From Arachis hypogaea (lineage: Eukaryota; Streptophyta; Magnoliopsida; Fabales; Fabaceae), in assembly GCF_003086295.3 (NCBI RefSeq), contig NC_092046.1, forward strand, positions 102,155,363 to 102,219,362: a DNA stretch of 64,000 bases, in the 5' to 3' direction. Below, piece by piece: positions 45,701 to 56,936 of this stretch. A program made the translations under genes and the position numbers. The notes under the pieces are model-generated. The model had not been told where the DNA came from and ran no database searches. It worked only from the letters and a program-made list of their open reading frames with translations. Positions within the stretch are counted from its first letter, which is position 1. Every line of letters starts with the position of its first letter.

Positions 45701-46859
45701 GGTGGACCCGTTCCTTAATTTCCTTGTTTTTATTTTTCTATTTTTCGTTTACTATGCTTTATGTTTATGTTTATGTTTGTGTCTTTATTACATGATCATT
45801 AGTGTTTAAGTGTCTATGTCTTAAAGCTATGAATATCCTATGAGTCTATCACCTCTCTTAAATGAAAACTGTTCTAAAAACAAAAGAACAAGAAGTACAT
45901 GATTTCGAATTTATCCTTGAAATTAGTTTAATTATTTTGATGTGGTGACAATACTTTTTGTTTTCTGAATAAATGCTTGAACAGTGCATATGTCTTTTGA
46001 ATTTGTTGTTTATGAATGTTAAAATTGTTGGCTCTTGAAGAATGATGAAAAAGGAGAAATGTTATTTGATAATCTGAAAAATCATAAAAATGATTCTTGA
46101 AGCAAGAAAAAGTAGTGAATACAAAAGCTTGCAAAAATAAAAAAATAAAAAAATGGCGAAAAAAAAGAAAGAAAAAGAAAAAGCAAGCAGAAAAAGCCAA
46201 AAGCTCTTAAAACTAAAAGGCAAGAGCAAAAAGCCAGTAACCCTTTAAACCAAAAGGCAAGGGTAATAAAAAGGATCCAAGGCTTTGAGCATTAGTGGAT
46301 AGGAGGGCCTAAAGGAATAAAATCCTGGCCTAAGCGGCTAAACCAAGCTGTCCTTAACATGTGCTTGTGGCATGAAGGTATCAAGCCAAAAGCTTGAGAC
46401 TGAGCGGTTAAAGTCGAGGTCTAAAGCAAAAAGAAGAGTGTGCTTAAGAACCCTGGACACCTCTAATTGGGGACTCTAGCAAAGCTTAGTCACAATCTAA
46501 AAAGGTTCACCCAGTTATGTGTCTGTGGCATTTATGTATCCGGTGGTAATACTGGAAAACAAAGTGCTTAGGGCCACGACCAAGGCTCATAAAGTAGCTG
46601 TGTTCAAGAATCAACATACTGAACTAGGAGAATCAATAACACTATCTGAATTCTGAGTTCCCATAGATGCCAATCATTTTGAACTTCAAGGGATAAAGTG
46701 AGATGCCAAAACTGTTCAGAGGCAAAAAGCTACTAGTGCCGCTCATCTGATTGGAGCTAAGTTTCATTGATATTTTAGAATTTATAGTATATTCTCTTAT
46801 TTTTATCCTATTTGATTTTCAGTTGCTTGGGGACAAGCAACAATTTAAGTTTGGTGTTA
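45701..46859 (+). other. 3' untranslated region of the Ty3-type element
   Basis: No coding frame. It contains short repeats (AAACCAAAAGGCAAG at 46210-46260) and ends with AAGTTTGGTGTTA directly before the LTR, in the place where a polypurine tract is expected. The tract is unusually poor in purines; the GCTTGGGGACAAG segment 25 bp upstream is the more purine-rich candidate. Confidence 0.5.
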
Positions 46860-48540
46860 TGATGAGCGGATAATTTATACGCTTTTTTGGCATTGTTTTT
46901 ACATAGTTTTTAGTATGATTTAATTAGTTTTTAGTATATTTTTATTAGTTTTTAAATAAAAATCACATTTCTGGACTTTACTATGAGTTTGTGTATTTTT
47001 CTGTGATTTCAGGTAATTTCTCGGTGAAATTCAGGGACTTGAGCAAAAATCAGATTCAGAGGCTGAAGAAGGACTGCAGATGCTGTTGGATTCTGACCTC
47101 CCTGCACTCAAAGTGAATTTTCTGGAGCTATAGGAGTCCAAATGGCGCGCTCTCAATTTCGTTGGAAAGTAGACATCCAGGGCTTTTCAGCAATATATAA
47201 TAGTTCATACTTTGCCCGAGTTTAGACGACGCAAACTGGCGTTCAACGCCAGCTTTCTGCCCTATTCTGGAGTTAAACGCCAGAAACAGGTTGCAAAGCA
47301 GAGTTAAACGCCAGAAACAGGTTACAAACTGGCGTTTAACTCCAAGGAAGACCTCTACATGTGAAAGCTTCAATGCTCAGCCCAAGCACACACCAAATGG
47401 GCCCGGAATTGGATTTCTACATCATTTACTTATCTCTGTAAACCCTAGTAACTAGTTTAGTACAAATAGAACTTTTTACTATTATTTTTACATCTTGAAA
47501 TCTTTGATCATTTTTACATCTTTGGACATTTAGTCCCTAGACCTTGGAGGCTGGCCATTCGTCCATGCCTAGACCTTGTTCTTATGTATTTTCAACGGTA
47601 GAGTTTCTACACACCAAAGATTAAGGTGTGGAGCTCCGCTGTTCCTCATGAATTAATGCAAAGTACTATTGTTTTTCTATTCAATTCAAGCCTATTTCTT
47701 CTCTAAGATATTCATTCGCACACAAGAACATGATGAATGTGATTATTATGTGACGCTCATCATCATTCTCACTTATGAACGCGTGCCTGACAAACACTTC
47801 CGTTCTACATGCAAACAAGCTTGAATGCATATCTCTTAGCCTCCTGATCGTGAGATCAGAGTCTTCGTGGTATAGGCTAGAATTATTGGCGGCCATTCTT
47901 GAGATCTGGAAAGTCTAAACCTTGTCTGTGGTATTCCGAGTAGGATCTAGGAAGGGATGGCTGTGACGAGCTTCAAACTCGCGAGTGCTGGGCGTAGTGA
48001 CAGATGCAAAAGGATTACTGAATCCTATTCCAGTATTATCAAGAACTGACAGATGATTAGCCGTGCGGTGACAACGCATTTTGGACCATTTTCACTGAGA
48101 GGACGGGACGTAGCCATTGACAACGGTGATGCCCAACAGACAGCTTGCCATGGAAAGGAGTATGAAGGATTGGATGAAAGCAGTAGGAAAGCAGAGATTC
48201 AGAAGGAACTAAGCATCTCCATACGCTTATCTGAAACTCTCACCAATGAATTACATAAGTATCTCTATCTTTATTTTACGTTTTATTTATCTTTTAATTA
48301 TTAAATCTCCATAACCAATTGAATCCGCCTGACTGAGATTTACAAGGTGACCATAGCTTGCTTCAAGCCGACAATCTCCGTGGGATCGACCCTTACTCAT
48401 GTAAGGTTTATTACTTGGACGACCCAGTGTACTTGCTGGTTAGTTGTGCGAAGTTGTGACAAAGAACTAAAATTATAAACGTGCGTATTATGTTTTTAGC
48501 GCCATTACCAAGGAATGAACGATCACGATTTTGTGCACCA
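46860..48540 (+). repeat. 3' LTR of the gag-protease Ty3-type element
   Basis: About 1.68 kb, from TGATGAGCGGATAATTTATA to GTGCACCA. It is homologous in inverted orientation to 1982-3611. It contains the GGCGTT(T/C)AACGCC palindromes at 47236-47345. The frame at 48053-48304 is LTR sequence and not a gene. Confidence 0.88.
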
Positions 48541-48899
48541 ATGACGTAAGAGATACACGAGGTAGGAGGTCTGGTGTCGATCATGGGTCGGGAAAGTGTG
48601 AATGTTGTTGCGCGACGCGAATTGAATGACGGATAGGGTGCAGTGATGAATCCGATGGGTCGAGTGCAGCAGGGACGCAGCGTATTGATGGTGGCTTGGA
48701 GATGGCGAGGCTGAGAGGGGAGATCTCGTCTGGGTTTGTGGGTCCTCTTGAGCTCGTCAACATGCAGAAGGGAGAACGGGGTTGTGATATGGCAGGGGAG
48801 GGGATAAAGACAGGTTGCGGTCTGTACAAAAAATGTTCGAAAAGGGTTCGACCGGTTAAAGGACCGGACGGTTTGGAAGGCCAAGGTCTGGCAGTAACG

Positions 48900-49213
48900 G
48901 CGGAGGTAGAGGAGGATGGTGCAAGTGGGAGACAGAGGACCTGAGGGATGCAGCACTGGATGCTGACAGTGATTCTGGCATGGAAGAGTCTGAAAATAAA
49001 CGTGAGAATGACATGCAAGAGAATAGGAAGGCTTGGGACCTGGCAGTTGAATCTGGAGCAGTTCAGTACAACGAGGATGATGATATTATGGCAGTACTGC
49101 AGGAATAGAATGAGGCAATAGCCCGGAAGAAAAGGCAAGCAAAGCAAAAGGAGAAAGCTAGAAGAAGTCGTCCAAAAAATCAAAGTAAGGTGTGTATAAC
49201 TGATTTTAAATGA
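48900..49213 (+). pseudogene. C-terminal end of LINE ORF1 with an amber codon
   Basis: The sequence reads AWDLAVESGAVQYNEDDDI, a TAG at 49107-49109 one transition from Gln, then RKKRQAKQKEKARRSRPKN, closely matching the ORF1 end of the first LINE. The frame upstream of 48900 is degraded. It ends with a TGA that overlaps the ATG of ORF2 in the same ATGA arrangement. Confidence 0.75.
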
Positions 49214-49950
49214 TTTTTAACTCTTGGAATGTTAGGGGGTTGGCAGGAGTTGGAAAATTGAGCATGGTGAAAACCTTTAGGAGAAATTTTAATATACATA
49301 TGCTAGGCCTGGTAGAAACTAAAAGAGAGGTAGTGACTAAATTTGATGTTGTGCAACTGTGGGGAAATGATGCGGTAGGATGGGAGTATGTCGGGGCAGA
49401 AGGTGCTTCGGGTGGTCTGTTGTTGATGTGGGATGAAACGGTTTTTAAGATTGGCAACTGTTATAAAGAAGATAGATGGTTGTGCATGGAGGGCGAGCTC
49501 ATCAAGCGTAGTTTTCACTGTGCTATTTGTTTAGTGTATGGGTTATGTCAAGAACCTTTTTACTTTATGGGAGACTTTAATGAGGTCGTTAAAGTGGAAG
49601 AGCGAAAAGGGGCTACTACTTTGACGGGGTCGGCAGCAGACTTTAAATCTTGGATTCAGGATATGGAACTAGTGGACTTAGACTTACTTGAATGCCTGTT
49701 TACCTGGTTCAGGGGCCAATCTTGTAGCCGCATTGATAGAATGCTGGTTACTTTGGAATGGCTAGAAGATTTTCCTAATACAAGGCTACGAGGTGGTCCA
49801 AGAGGGTTATCGGATCATTGCTCAATGGTGATGGAAGCTGCAAGGGTCGAAAGGGGGGCGAGACCTTTTCGAAGTCTTGATTCATGGTTCACTCATGACG
49901 GGTTCTTGAGGATGGTGAAGGAGGAGTGGAGAAGCCTAGGGGAGGTGCGG
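49210..49950 (+). pseudogene. LINE ORF2 endonuclease domain, truncated by the Tekay-like insertion
   Basis: From ATG 49210: NSWNVRGLAGVGKLSM, LVETKREV, MGDFNEVVKVEERKG, CSRIDRMLV and SDHCS, the order of the endonuclease domain. Compared with the first LINE, 19 codons are missing in frame after CLVYG (about 49542). The element frame ends at the LTR junction 49950/49951; the continuation to 50082 is LTR sequence. Endonuclease only, with no reverse transcriptase. Confidence 0.85.
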
Positions 49951-52900
49951 TGTAACAACCCTGATTTTCGAGTACATGAGATCTTTTCTGAAAGTACGGA
50001 TTTCTCCGGAAGATCAGTAAAGGGAACACCTATGATATATCATCAAACATCTCAATCCTCATTGTCATTATGTCATCCTTAACCTAGAACCTCTTCTGAG
50101 GCAAGCTCGATTATGCAATCGCGAAGAACCTAGTTTTTGAACCGTATCGGTTGGCAGTTTTGATTCTGATTTTCGTAAATAGTCTCTGTTTGACGAACCG
50201 GACTCGATTCATGAGAGGAGAGAGATAATAGTATAATATTATCATTATATTAGTATTAGAAAATGCTTGAATGATATTATAAGGTTACCTGGTCAGTTTT
50301 AGTTAAAAACAGAAAATCGGTTTAACCGGATTTACGGTTTACTAGTGCAGCTTAGCACCAGCACTCTCTGATGACTTTAGCAATGCTAAGGCCTCATCAT
50401 ACAAGTTTTATTCTCACAATAAATATGTTACTAGTGTCATTTATGCTAGTAGCTCAGAAAATAATTTTTAGAGATGTTTTTACGAGTGTTTCGATACATC
50501 TAGTTTTATTAATTATACACCTGAGATATTTTAATATTATTTTAACCCACCTCCAAGCCAACCAATCACAACTCACCTTACACCCCCAAGACCTCCAAGG
50601 CTGTCTCATTTCATCATTTTAGCCGAAAATAACAAGAGAAAAAAGAGAGAAACTTTCATGAACACTTAATCTTCAAAGCTTGATTTCTTCTGAACTAAAA
50701 CTCAAATCAAAACTCCGATTTCACCAAAATGATCCTCTCTTCTTCCTCTACATAACCATGTGACTTATCAAGGCTGGAAATAAGGTGATATGGCTGTCTC
50801 CCTTACTCTTTAATTTGGTTTTCAAGGAAACATGCTTAAACAAGTATTTTCTTGATGTTCTTCCTTAGATCTCTTGCTTAGCTTGACTCTTGGGCCAAAG
50901 ATCTTTGATTTCCTGCACGTTTAAGGTGAGGATAACCTTCCTAAGATGCTGCTAAAGTTTGTTTAGTTGATGGTTTAGAGTTTTAAAGTTGTTCTTGATG
51001 TGTTTTAGGAGGAAAAAATGCTTTAAGAACACTTCAAAGAGTAACCGGATTTGGAGCAGCAAATCAAGGTAGGGTTTGACGAATTTAATCTTGATTGATT
51101 GTGTTTGAGTTGTGTGATTATGATATGGTTTGGATGTGCTTGAAATTGATTCTTTGTATGAGTAATTCTTGTTGAAATTTTGGTGAAAATTTGATGAGAT
51201 TTGATGAAATTCAAGCTATAAATGTGTGTTCTTGTGGCTGCTGGAAAATGGAACCCTAGAGCTTAAATTGAGGTTCAATTTGTGTTGAAATCATGTGGAA
51301 AAGATGGGGTTTTAGTGGCTGGGAATTTATTTTGAATTTTGGTAAAAATCGGTTGCTGAAAAGACTGAAAAACGGGTAAAAATAGAGAAAGAATCTGAAG
51401 AATATACGAAGAACACGAAGAACACTTTGAGTGTGGTGAAGAACATTGAAGAATACCTTTTAGATCTTAGAAAGGGCAAGGAAGTAAATATTTTGGTGTT
51501 TGAGGAGTTATTTTGTAATTTCTGAAAGTTAGGGTGGTTAAAGTAGAAATATTAAAAGTTACGGGTGGTAAAAAGTGAATTTATAAAGTAAAAGGTTAAA
51601 GGAAGGTAATTTTTGAAAATATATTAATAAATAATAAATAATAATAAAATATTAAATAATAAAATTTAATTAAAAATAATATTTTGAGAAAAATAATAAA
51701 ATAATGCGAAAAAGGCAGTTTTCTGTAAAAGCTTTAGAAAGACAACTTTAAGTGCAGAATCTCATAATTACCTTCATAAAACACTTAGGGAGAGGTAAGA
51801 ACATATTAGTGAGGCAAAGATAAAGAAAAGATAAAAAGTTAAAGAAAAGATAAAAACCAAAGAAAAAGTCTGTAAAATTTTAATGACAGAAAAACAGACA
51901 GAGATTAATGAACGAACTAGGGCAACATAGTTAGTCCTTGAGTTGCGACTAGGGTTAGGTATTATATGAAAAGTTAAACTATTTCAGTATAGACTTAATG
52001 AACCTATACTTGTGACAGGCTAACTATTCATACCGAAATTTACATAAGCTTTAAATACATATGTTAAGCAGAGTAATCAGATAAAAGTAAAGAGATACAG
52101 AGAAGAGTAATCAGAGTAGAGTAAAGAAACAAAGAGAAAAGAATAGTATGATAAAAAGCAGAGGACCTGTTGAAGGGTCATTTGTTGCTTGAAGCAACCC
52201 AAGAGATGCTTGTTTGTTTATTTGTTGCATTAAGGAAACTCCAGAGTATTTGTTTGTTCATCTGCTGCATTGAGGCAGTCAGATAGATGGTGGTGTGACC
52301 ACTAAGAAAGCTTTCCTACGGTACAGATCCACACTTTATTTTTGTAAGGAAGAGGGGTTATTTCCTGCTACAGAAGTACCGCGACCACCTGTTCCCTTTC
52401 TGTAGTGGCAGAGGGGTTATTTCCTGTATACAGAAGGTGTGTCGGCATATATCCCTGCAATGGAAGATGTGTTATTTCCTGTGTGCAGTGGACCCTGTAG
52501 TGGCAGAGGAGTTATTTCCTGTACACAGGGGTATAGCCAACAGGAAAGCCATACCCGTTTCAGCTGCTTCGGGTTACGTCGGGAACGGGTAGAAACCGAC
52601 AAATGAGCTCATTACCTGCACTAGGGCTAGACTTGCATCATACTTGGTTGTGCATTTTCTCTATTATGATTGTTGCATGAATGTATGCGTTCCTTGTTTG
52701 TATTCTATTCTCTGTGTTTGTGTTCGTGTTATTTTCTTGTATTCTTCTGTTTGTGTTCTGCTATCTGTTTTCTCTATCTTCTCTATTTATCTGTATTTTC
52801 TATTTACTGCTTCTCTGTATTCTGTTATTAGTCTGCTAAACAATATAGAATTAATGAACGTAATTAATAACCCCGGCTCTACTAAGAACTCCCCAGTTCT

Positions 52901-53700
52901 TACCCCTTCTCTCTCCTTTCCCCCTTCAGATGGAAGTGAGAGTACCTTACCGTAGTTCGTTGATGATGGTTCTGCAAAGAGGATTCCGCTCTAGATAGTC
53001 TTCTGCGTCTAGGGTGAATATCGTTCTCTGTTTATATGTATATACTGTGAAATCAGCCAATGTCTACACCCCGTTTGTACATGAACTTTAATCTAAATCC
53101 TGTGTATGAAACTCCTGCTGTGTGGCTACTTGACGAGGTACCAGAGAGACGTCCTATGGCAATGTCTGATCGTGCAGAGGAGTAGCAGATTATGTTCTAC
53201 CTTTTGATGACGTTCCACCTGACTTGAGTTTTGAAGGCTTAGAACGTACTTTCCCTCGCTTTAGTAGTCTAGAGGGACTAGGTGAGTATAGAGTCTAGGC
53301 TAGCCTAGGTGCCAGCTTAGGGACCTCTTGAACAGGTCAGGACCTGTGATGTTGTATGTATGTATATGTATATAGTTATTATCTAGCTATATCTAGGGGT
53401 GTTCTAACTAAAGGTCTATACTCTAATAAAGGCTGGATCACTGAATGTTGCTAGCTACTTGTGATGTATTTATGTGTGGTTGCTTATAACTGTTTTATCT
53501 GTTATCAGTTGTGAGTTGATTATGAATGATTCCGTCTATTAATCCAAACGTTTTAAAAAAAATATATACCTCGCAAATTAACTACGCTTTTAACAACGAA
53601 TCAGGCTCATATGATAAATAATAGATAATAATTAGGAAGACAAATTGGTAGCACTCAGTTTCCGGTATGATCTAGACATACTGAAAATTGGGTCATTACA
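49951..53700 (+). repeat. 5' LTR of the Tekay-like element, 3.75 kb
   Basis: Starts TGTAACAACCCTGATTTTCG and ends GGTCATTACA next to the primer site. It contains a minisatellite (52170-52530) and no conserved coding. It holds the unoccupied version (GCAGTTTTCTGT at 51715-51726) of the TIR-element insertion site found in the 3' LTR. Confidence 0.9.
52170..52530 (+). repeat. LTR minisatellite (TTATTTCCTG units)
   Basis: GGGGTTATTTCCTG-type units at about 52345, 52410 and 52468-52520, alternating with CTGCAATGGAAG/CTGTAGTGGCAGAGG words, preceded by TTTGTTGCTTGAAGCAAC and TTTGTTGCATTAAGGAAAC units. Repeats of this kind are frequent in long Tekay LTRs. The 3' LTR retains only the first part. Confidence 0.6.
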
Positions 53701-53703
53701 ATT

Positions 53704-53715
53704 TGGTATCAGAGC
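53704..53715 (+). other. Primer binding site of the Tekay-like element, tRNA-iMet
   Basis: TGGTATCAGAGC, the exact complement of the initiator tRNA-Met 3' end, three bases after the 5' LTR. Confidence 0.9.
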
Positions 53716-53908
53716 AGTTTGTTCCCAATAGAGCCTGGGGAGTGGACTGAATATGCTTCATTGCATACTCTGTTGTGTGTCTCATGCGTATAGGATATCC
53801 CAGTGATATATGTTGCATGATTGTTTCTGTGTTTTCATTTTGGAAATGTTCACACTTGACTTGAAGTGTTAAGACTGATCACCTTAACAATGATTGTTTG
53901 GTGTGAAC

Positions 53909-56899
53909 ATGACTATAATGGGTTCACGGAGACGAGGCGTACGGGAAGGAATTCCTAATGTTAACTACGAGAGGGAACAGGAAACGTTTATGGCTACCAT
54001 GAACACCGCGGCTGAAGTAGTGCGTGAAGCTGCGGTAACAGCGGCTAGGGCTGTTGAACGTCTTGGAGTGAGAAATGGGAATGATGAGAATAACTTAGGG
54101 CATCCTGAAAACCTATGACCCTTGCAAACTTTCTGAAGGTTAATCCGCCTAAGTTCAAGGGTACACTCGTTGCGACTGACGCTGATAACTGGTTTTGAGG
54201 TATTGAACAATCACTGAGAGCACAGCATGTTTCGGAAGGACAACACGTGGAGTTTGCTACTTATATGCTCGAGAGAGAAGCTGAGTACTGGTGGCAGGGG
54301 ATATGAGTATGGCTGAGTATGCTCGTAATTTCGATGACTTGTGTCATTTCTCTAAGATTTGTCAAGGGAATCCTGCTGACTTTGAAGAATAGAAGTGCTT
54401 GAAGTTTGAAGGAGGCCTTCGTGATGATCTGATGAGTTCAATAGTTCCGCTGGAGATACGTAATTTTGCCGAATTAGTCAACAAGAGCAAGTTAGTGGAA
54501 GAATATATTAAGAAAGTGATTGTGGCCAAGGTGAGTCACCAAGGATTTCCACCAAGGCGACTTAGCAATCATCAGCCAGCTGGGAGAAGGGTGCATTTTA
54601 AAGCACGTGGCATATGACAGCATAAGAACCTACAAGTTGGTAACATTACTGCTCGCCGTACGAGTGAGAATGGGGGTAAAGTAAGGCAAGGCAATGGTAA
54701 ATGAGCCTATCAGGCTTACATAAACCCTACATGTAAGCAATGCGGAAAAGAGCATGGTAACAGGTCTTTCCAGTTTGGATCACCTAACTGCTATGCTTGT
54801 GGAGAACTTGGACATATTGCCAAGGATTGTCCGAAGAGATCTACTCGAAATCCAGTCAGAATCCAACAACAAGGACGAGTGTTTACTATCACTATTGACG
54901 ATGTTGTGCAATTGAACACCCTCATTCAAGGTCATGTTATGTCAAGAATCAATTTCTAACTGTGCTGTATGATTCGGGTGCATCGCATTCCTTATTTCTC
55001 AAACTGATACTCACGAGTTAGGATTATATTTCTTTAATTTGAATTTTCACTTGATTGTTCATACACCTGCATCCCAAAATGCTTTGACCAATTTAATGTA
55101 CCTGTAAGTACCACATTCTATTAGGAATAAGACTTTTATACATGATCTAATCTGTTTGCCTCTATGTGGTTTAGAAGTTATTTTAGGATTAGATTGGTTA
55201 TCTAAGTATCATGTTTTTCTTGATTATTTTAAAAGAACTGCTGTTATTCCATCTGATAGTCTATGTACTAAACCATTTTTGTCCCACACCTTATATCTGA
55301 ATTCTGTAAGAGTTACCTTAGGCGGGAGTGATTGTAAGGGGTACGTTCCGTTAGCGGCTAGCTCGAATGATAGTGAATTAAGCTTAGAACGAATCCGAAT
55401 GGTGAAGGAATTTCCTGATGTTTTCTTGGACGACATACCTAAGTTTCCTCCTTAGCGAGAGATAGAATTCAGCATTGATCTAGTACCTGGAACCGGACCG
55501 ATTTCCATAGCATCGTACCGGATGTCACCATTGCTTGCAGAGCTGAAGAAGCTGTGAGACAGGATCGTAGTGGCCTATGGAAGTACAAGAACAGAATTTG
55601 TGTGCCTAACTCTGGAGAATTGCGACAAAAGATTCTTACTGAAGCTCACCAAAGTATATTTTCTATGCATCTTGGAGTGACAAAGATGTATCAAGATTTG
55701 AAGCAAATATTCTGGTGGCCAGGCTTAAAGAAAGAGGTAGCTGATTATGTCTTAAAATGTTTAACCTGCCTGAAGGTGAAGGTGGAACATCAGAAGCCGT
55801 CAAGAACCCTGCAACCCTTAGAAATACCACAATAGAAATGGGAGTATATCACTATGAATTTTATCACGAGATTCCCAATAACCTCAACAAGACGTAATGC
55901 CATTTGAGTAATTGTGGACAGGTTGCCAAAATCGGCATGCTTCTTTCCGATTCGAGTTGACTATACTTTAGAAAGGTTGGAATGAATATATATATTCAAG
56001 AAATCGTACGACTACATGGGATACCTTCGTAAATTGTCTCAGATTGAGTTTCGAGGTTTACTACTAGATTTTGGGGAGCTTTTCAGAAAGCGTTGGAAAC
56101 AAAATTGCACACGAGTATAACATACCATCCTCCGATAGACGGACAATCAGAGCAGAAAATCCAGACGTTAGAAGACATATTATGATCATGTATGATAGAC
56201 AACCAAAGTAGCTGAGATAAGTATTTGCTGTTGGTCAAATTCGTCTACAACAATAGTTTCCAATAAAGTATCGGGATGGCCCCATATGAAGCTCTCTACG
56301 GAAGAAGATGTCAGACACCATTGTGTTGGAATGACGATGGAGAAGCTAGTATCTTAGGTTCAGACGTAGTGTAAGAAACTACTGAGAAGATAAGGAGATT
56401 CGTCGGAAGATCTAGACAGCACGAAGCCGTCAAAAGAGCTATGCCGATAATAGACGTAGACCCTTAAAGTTTAGTGATGGAAACCATGTCTTTCTAAAAG
56501 TAACTTCGATTACTGGAATAGGTAGAGCCCTTAAGACTAAAAGGCTTAACCCAATACATAGAACCTTTCCAAACACTTAAAAGAGTCGGTCTAGTAGCTT
56601 ATCAAATAGCCCTTCCTCCTTATTTATCAAACCTTCATGATGTTTTTCATGTCTCGCAACTTAAGAAATATGTTCCCGATGAGAGTCACATTTTACAACC
56701 AGAAATAGTACAGTTATGAAATGATTTGACATATCAAGCATCACCAGTTCAGATCGTAGAAAGAAGTAATAAGCAGCTAAGAGGCAAGACTGTTCACTTA
56801 GTCAAAGTAGCATGGGAACCAAAAGGAGAAGAAGAGCACACTTGGGAACTGGAAGATAAGATGAAAGCTGATTACCCGGATCTATTCCTAGGTAACTGA
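53909..56899 (+). pseudogene. Degraded Tekay-like gag-pol with the reverse transcriptase deleted
   Basis: Several in-frame stops and frame shifts, but the order of domains is readable. Gag start (53909, TIMGSRRRGVREG), Gag core FLKVNPPKFKGTLVATDADN (about 54125) and EREAEYWWQG; CCHC knuckle CYACGELGHIAKDCP (54792-54836); protease DSGASHS (54970); a reverse-transcriptase-side block VILGLDWLSKYHVFLDYF (55175) and FPDVFLDDIPKFPP (55415). Then at about 55553 the text jumps to the integrase zinc-binding end (LTEAHQSIFSMHLGVTKMYQ and CLTCLKVKVEHQKP), so the polymerase and RNase H core are missing. Integrase core remnants follow to about 56300. The last part, LVKVAWEPKGEEEHTWELED at about 56800, resembles the chromodomain that targets these elements to heterochromatin. 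Confidence 0.82.
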
Positions 56900-56920
56900 A
56901 ATTTTGAGGGCAAAATTTTC

Positions 56921-56936
56921 TTTTAGGAGGGTAGAA
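56921..56936 (+). other. Polypurine tract of the Tekay-like element
   Basis: TTTTAGGAGGGTAGAA directly before the 3' LTR start TGTAACAACC at 56937. Confidence 0.75.

Larger units (their letters stand above)
40517..48540 (+). mobile_element. Gag-protease-only Ty3-type element lacking its 5' LTR
   Basis: Leader (to 42035), gag-protease frame 42036-44357, a palindrome-rich array 44588-44790, a short extra frame 45262-45700, a long 3' region and a 3' LTR 46860-48540. No reverse transcriptase, RNase H or integrase is present in the 2.5 kb between the protease and the LTR, so it depends on a partner element. The 5' LTR and primer site are missing; the left edge abuts the pyruvate decarboxylase fragment, while the right edge abuts a LINE. 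The flanks therefore do not match and no target duplication can be found, which points to a deletion or rearrangement at the left side. Confidence 0.8.
48541..49950 (+). mobile_element. Second LINE of the same L1 family, cut at both sides
   Basis: Contains the end of ORF1 and the start of ORF2, matching the LINE at 34001 in order and wording. Its left part abuts the Ty3-type LTR at 48540 and its right part is cut by the Tekay-like LTR at 49951. The rest of ORF2 is not seen in the window and would lie beyond the nested insertions, past 64000, if it survives. Confidence 0.85.

Noticed and set aside
48053..48304. 83-codon frame at the end of the Ty3-type LTR
   Set aside because: Lies wholly in LTR sequence; the same text in the other LTR (2219-2600) is open on different frames, with no conserved protein.
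49951..50082. Extension of the LINE ORF2 frame past 49950
   Set aside because: The last codons are the start of the Tekay LTR (TGTAACAACC), so the open frame there is accidental.
53704..53715. tRNA-Met gene
   Set aside because: Twelve bases complementary to the tRNA 3' end immediately after an LTR; a primer binding site.
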